In this document: piece after piece, positions 63,106 to 64,000 of the stretch
How positions within the stretch are numbered: position 1 is the first letter of the stretch
Layout of the letters: every line of letters starts with the position of its first letter
Program-made: the position numbers and the translations under genes
Assembly: GCF_018860855.1 (NCBI RefSeq)
Contig: NZ_JAHKQE010000009.1
Coordinates: forward strand, 1-64,000
DNA length: 64,000 nt
Direction of reading: 5' to 3'
Origin: Amphritea atlantica
GTDB taxonomy: Bacteria; Pseudomonadota; Gammaproteobacteria; Pseudomonadales; Balneatricaceae
Notes under the pieces: generated by a model
What the model saw: the letters and a program-made list of their open reading frames with translations, nothing else
Databases searched by the model: none
Told to the model about the DNA's origin: nothing

Positions 63106-63121
63106 CTGGATAAATAGACAG
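63106..63121. promoter_or_regulatory. LexA box on the dinG side
   Basis: CTGGATAAATAGACAG fits CTGT-N8-ACAG with one mismatch. It stands 46 bases before the dinG start on the minus strand. Confidence 0.7.
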
Positions 63122-63145
63122 AAAAATGTTTACAAAGCCATAATA

Positions 63146-63161
63146 CTGTATATAGTTACAG
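63146..63161. promoter_or_regulatory. LexA box, central
   Basis: CTGTATATAGTTACAG is a perfect match to the CTGT-N8-ACAG SOS consensus, 27 bases before the lexA ATG. Confidence 0.92.
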
Positions 63162-63164
63162 CTA

Positions 63165-63180
63165 CTGGATAAAAACACAG
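63165..63180. promoter_or_regulatory. LexA box overlapping the lexA leader
   Basis: CTGGATAAAAACACAG, one mismatch to consensus, lies 3 bases after the central box and 8 before the lexA ATG, so a bound repressor would cover the start region. Confidence 0.7.
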
Positions 63181-63188
63181 AGTTCATC

Positions 63189-63794
63189 ATGAAACTGACA
63201 CAACGCCAAACAGATGTACTTGAATGCATTAAGCACTGCATCAGCACCACAGGCTATCCGCCCACTAGGGCAGACATTGCTAAAGCGCTGGGGTTTAAAT
63301 CAGCTAACGCTGCCGAAGAACATCTTAAGGCCTTAGCGCGCAAAGGTGCTATCGAGATGATCCCAGGTACCTCCCGCGGTATCCGAATTCCTGGATTCGA
63401 CGAGGAAGACCCCGGTCTACCGGTTGTTGGTCAGGTCGCTGCGGGAGAGCCTATTTTAGCTCAAGAGAATGTTGAGGAACGCATTACCATTGCGTCTGAC
63501 TTCTTCCATCCCGCTGCCGATTACCTGCTCCGCGTTCGCGGCACCAGCATGAAAAACGTTGGCATTATGGATGGCGATTTACTGGCGGTGCATCAGTGTC
63601 AAGCGGCAAAAGATGGTGAGATCGTTGTTGCCCGTCTCGATAATGATGTCACTGTTAAGCGCTTTAAACGGGAAGGCAATCTTGTCTACCTCATCGCAGA
63701 AAATGAAGAGTTCGAGCCTATTGTGGTTGACCTGCAAAAACAGGAACTGGCAATTGAAGGCCTCGGTGTCGGGGTTATCAGAAGAGGACAATAA
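63189..63794 (+). CDS. lexA: SOS repressor LexA
   Basis: Represses SOS genes and cleaves itself after RecA activation. The 201 residues have the winged-helix domain (1-70, ending at the hinge after GIRIPGF), the cleavage site Ala85-Gly86 in GQVAAGEP, nucleophile Ser120 and Lys157. Three LexA boxes upstream indicate autoregulation. sulA follows 2 bases after the stop, as in Pseudomonas. Confidence 0.97.
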   Translation: MKLTQRQTDVLECIKHCISTTGYPPTRADIAKALGFKSANAAEEHLKALARKGAIEMIPGTSRGIRIPGFDEEDPGLPVVGQVAAGEPILAQENVEERITIASDFFHPAADYLLRVRGTSMKNVGIMDGDLLAVHQCQAAKDGEIVVARLDNDVTVKRFKREGNLVYLIAENEEFEPIVVDLQKQELAIEGLGVGVIRRGQ

Positions 63795-63796
63795 TC

Positions 63797-64000
63797 ATGT
63801 TGCACGCAGTTAGCAGTTTCATCAGCTCAGAACCCGTACTGCCCGGCCTTATTCGTCCGGCAACGGCACCACAATCAAATCATCCGGAACTCGCAGGCAA
63901 GGTTACGGAAATCGTTTTGCAGGGCAGTGACGTTGGGCAAATGACCATGCTGCTGCCACTGCTAGCGCAACTCAGTAAAGATGATCGCTGGTTCGCGTGG
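63797..64000 (+). CDS. sulA: Cell-division inhibitor SulA, 3' part outside the window
   Basis: The first 68 codons from ATG 63797 to the window edge, still open. LLPLLAQLSKDDRWFAW is the typical SulA/RecA-like block. It is in one message with lexA, so it is induced by DNA damage and blocks FtsZ until repair ends. The start follows the lexA stop by 2 bases. Confidence 0.85.
   Translation, partial: MLHAVSSFISSEPVLPGLIRPATAPQSNHPELAGKVTEIVLQGSDVGQMTMLLPLLAQLSKDDRWFAW

Overview
The window reads as a chromosomal core segment of a marine gammaproteobacterium, most likely of the Oceanospirillaceae type (Amphritea, Neptunomonas or Marinobacterium relatives). I base this on protein style and gene order; I could not run a search. 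The run serS-crcB-rarA-lolA-ftsK, trxB-aat-ate-infA, clpA-clpS, cspD, icd, mnmA-hflD-purB and a long-form aceA follows the order known from Pseudomonas. No phage, insertion sequence, CRISPR array, rRNA or tRNA gene was seen. Genes fill most of the sequence on both strands.

Layout. 1-7278: propionyl-CoA synthetase (prpE), panD and metH, followed by a small family of imperfect palindromic repeats. 7279-19587: tRNA charging, division and protein quality control (serS, crcB, rarA, lolA, ftsK, trxB), then a complete N-degron pathway: aat and ate make N-degrons, and clpS and clpA read and unfold them. 19588-29684: cspD with a cysteine-rich short ORF in front and a hairpin series behind, icd, rluE, moaE, nudJ, mnmA, hflD, purB, trmJ and roxA. 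29685-36080: two nearly identical isocitrate lyase genes about 2.6 kb apart, flanking an MFS transporter and a LysR regulator, each copy with its own unrelated promoter region. 36398-41758: a soluble zinc-binding chemoreceptor, then an operon-like cassette of a radical SAM enzyme, two sugar-transferase-like proteins and an ABC exporter. 41867-48486: cysS, a Fur-box-controlled 55-residue CxxC protein, ferritin, a hemerythrin-like protein, glnS, ppiB and lpxH. 48742-56244: transport and envelope genes (CPA2 antiporter, EamA permease, patatin, DUF4892, hydrolase, PglL/WaaL-type ligase). 56186-64000: sixA, gpsA, a small membrane protein, selO, rhlB and dinG on the minus strand, then the lexA-sulA pair with three LexA boxes between dinG and lexA; sulA is cut by the window edge.

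How the parts connect. icd and the two aceA genes sit on either side of the isocitrate branch point, and the upstream region of aceA copy 1 has palindromes of the RpiR-family (RccR/HexR) type. Iron handling is grouped at 43.6-45.3 kb and the SOS response at 61-64 kb. The most promising undescribed element is the radical SAM / two-transferase / ABC exporter cassette. The cysteine-rich leader ORF before cspD and the Fur-box small protein next to ferritin are smaller candidates.
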